From contig JACVRN010000049.1 of the NCBI GenBank assembly GCA_014534425.1, positions 1 through 32,391 of the forward strand: a DNA stretch of 32,391 nucleotides. The letters are read 5' to 3'. The notes below the pieces were generated by a model that saw nothing but the letters and a program-made list of their open reading frames with translations, made no database searches and was not told the origin of the DNA. A program made the position numbers and the translations under genes. Shown here one piece after another: positions 31,067-32,391 of the stretch. This DNA is from Pyrinomonadaceae bacterium (GTDB lineage Bacteria; Acidobacteriota; Blastocatellia; Pyrinomonadales; Pyrinomonadaceae). Numbering within the stretch: the first letter of the stretch is position 1; each line of letters starts with the position of its first letter.

Positions 31067-32391
31067 ATGTCCGATTCCATTCTCATAGTTGATGACGAGC
31101 GCGGGATACGCGAGACGTTGCGCGCTGTGCTGGAGGACGAAGGCTTTGCAGTCGAGGCTGCGGAGTCCGGCGAGGAGTGTTTGAAGGCTCTTGAGCGGCG
31201 CGCGTTCGGTTGCGTGCTGCTGGACGTGTGGTTGCCGGGGATTGACGGGCTTGAGACGCTGAAGCAGTTGCGCGCGAATGGTGCGGACGCAGCCGTGGTG
31301 ATGATTTCGGGCCACGGCAACATTGAGACGGCTGTGCGCGCTACTAAATTGGGCGCGTACGACTTTATCGAAAAGCCTCTCTCGATTGAAAAGACCGTGC
31401 TCACGATTCGCAACGCCATCAAGCAGAAGAAGCTCGAAGCGGTCAACCGTGAACTGGCGCGCGAGCTTGACCGCGAGTACGTGATGATTGGCGAGTCGGT
31501 TGCCATGCGCGCACTACGCAAGCAGATTGAAGTCGTAGCGCCTACGGACGGGCGCGTGCTCATCTACGGCGAGTCGGGCACCGGAAAGGAGTTGGTCGCG
31601 CGTGCGCTTCATGCTCAATCGCGCCGCGCCGCAGACCCCTTCGTGGAAGTCAATTCAGCAGCGATTCCTGAAGAGTTGATAGAGTCGGAACTGTTCGGCC
31701 ACGTCAAAGGCGCTTTCACGGGCGCGACATCTGCGAAGAAGGGAAAGTTTGAGCTTGCGGACGGCGGCACGCTTTTCCTGGACGAGATTGGCGACATGAG
31801 CGCGCGTGTGCAATCGAAAGTCCTGCGCGTTCTTGAGGAGCAACGCTTCGAGCCTGTCGGAAGCCCGCAGAGCGTCAGGGTTGACGTGCGCGTTCTGGCC
31901 GCCACGAATAAACGGCTGGATGCTCTGATTGAGCAGGGAAGCTTTCGCCCTGACCTCTTCTATCGTCTGAACGTCATTCCTTTCGAGCTTCCGCCCTTGC
32001 GCGAGCGCCTGGAAGACGTGCCGCTTCTGGTAGAGCATTTCAATCACAGATTCTCCACGGCTTATGGCAGGCGGCCCAAGCGCTTTGAAGATGATGCTAT
32101 GAACGCTCTTCAAAGCTATTCGTGGCCGGGCAACGTGAGGGAATTGAAGAACACCGTCGAGCGCGTCTGCATCATGCACTCGAAGGTCAAGGTCACAGCC
32201 GCAGACCTGCCGTCTCTGGGAGGCGAAGAGCCGCCCGCAGCATCCTTCCGCTTCCCGTCCTTCAAAGAAGCCACGGACGCCTATCACCGCGAGTTTATAC
32301 AGAGAAAGCTGATGGAGGCCGAGGGTAACGTCTCGCGCGCAGCCGAACTGATGGGCGTTGACCGCAGCCACCTCTACCGCCGCATGCGCGC
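31067..32391 (+). CDS. NtrX-like sigma-54-dependent response regulator (3' end cut by window)
   Basis: The reading frame from the ATG at 31067 is open to the end of the window (about 441 codons, no stop), so the gene is truncated by the window edge. Residues 1-120 form a receiver with LIVDDE (acidic pocket), the phospho-Asp in VLLDVWLPG, and the Lys in FIEKP. The AAA+ sigma-54 activator domain has GESGTGKE (Walker A), the GAFTGA loop that contacts sigma-54, and LDEIGDM (Walker B). The C-terminal Fis-type HTH begins near VSRAAELMGVDRSHLYRRM. It should be phosphorylated by the NtrY-like kinase encoded just upstream. The ATG follows a hairpin and T6 tract with no Shine-Dalgarno. Confidence 0.93.
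   Translation, partial: MSDSILIVDDERGIRETLRAVLEDEGFAVEAAESGEECLKALERRAFGCVLLDVWLPGIDGLETLKQLRANGADAAVVMISGHGNIETAVRATKLGAYDFIEKPLSIEKTVLTIRNAIKQKKLEAVNRELARELDREYVMIGESVAMRALRKQIEVVAPTDGRVLIYGESGTGKELVARALHAQSRRAADPFVEVNSAAIPEELIESELFGHVKGAFTGATSAKKGKFELADGGTLFLDEIGDMSARVQSKVLRVLEEQRFEPVGSPQSVRVDVRVLAATNKRLDALIEQGSFRPDLFYRLNVIPFELPPLRERLEDVPLLVEHFNHRFSTAYGRRPKRFEDDAMNALQSYSWPGNVRELKNTVERVCIMHSKVKVTAADLPSLGGEEPPAASFRFPSFKEATDAYHREFIQRKLMEAEGNVSRAAELMGVDRSHLYRRMR

Overview
The window reads as chromosomal DNA of a Gram-negative bacterium with moderately high GC, most plausibly an Acidobacteriota of the Blastocatellia type. This is inferred from the gene mix: an ADP-heptose/LPS core cluster, a GH57 branching-enzyme-like protein next to a DUF4912 protein, a secreted Asp-box (BNR) protein, a sigma/anti-sigma/DUF4252 operon, and an NtrY/NtrX-like pair. 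There is no tRNA, rRNA, CRISPR array, insertion sequence or phage gene. Thirty protein genes fill almost all of the sequence; the last is cut by the window edge.

Layout. 1-1671: an uncharacterised Cys-rich protein with faint uracil-DNA-glycosylase-like motifs. 1691-5975 (minus): DUF4912, GH57, GDPD and AraC, the last three overlapping. 6155-13267 (minus): an envelope/LPS cluster running epimerase, waaF-like, gmhB, rfaE1, rfaE2, a secreted protein, waaC-like, a membrane methyltransferase and DUF3108; a TrkA-type K+ channel precedes it. 14871-19339 (plus): Asp-box protein and a class A penicillin-binding protein. 19408-21469 (minus): nifS-like, nifU-like and mscL. 21802-24955 (plus): glycine-zipper protein, SAM hydrolase-like protein and citrate synthase. 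25030-27366 (minus): ECF sigma factor, membrane partner and two DUF4252-type secreted proteins. 27595-28623 (minus): a CPBP membrane protease. 28721-32391 (plus): NtrY-like kinase and NtrX-like sigma-54 activator.

The most unusual feature lies between the genes. Nearly every junction longer than about 60 bp holds an imperfect inverted repeat built from short tandem words, and the word differs between junctions: GATTCAT, AGTGAC, AGTCTAGAG, TCAGCC, or a dispersed ACAGGATGGACAGGATAAAG unit. These elements often contain the upstream stop codon. In five cases the hairpin is followed by a T5-T6 tract and then, within 0-3 bases, by the start codon of the next gene, with no Shine-Dalgarno sequence. 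In a sixth the start codon lies inside the hairpin arm. This recurring hairpin/T-tract/start-codon arrangement is the best candidate for an undescribed regulatory or mobile-repeat system here.

Protein-level oddities include a sugar-nucleotide epimerase lacking the usual catalytic Tyr, a NifU-type scaffold lacking its third Cys, an MscL with a C-terminal zinc-ribbon-like tail, and a sigma-factor partner without the zinc-binding anti-sigma motif. All assignments come from reading motifs and context; no database search was possible.
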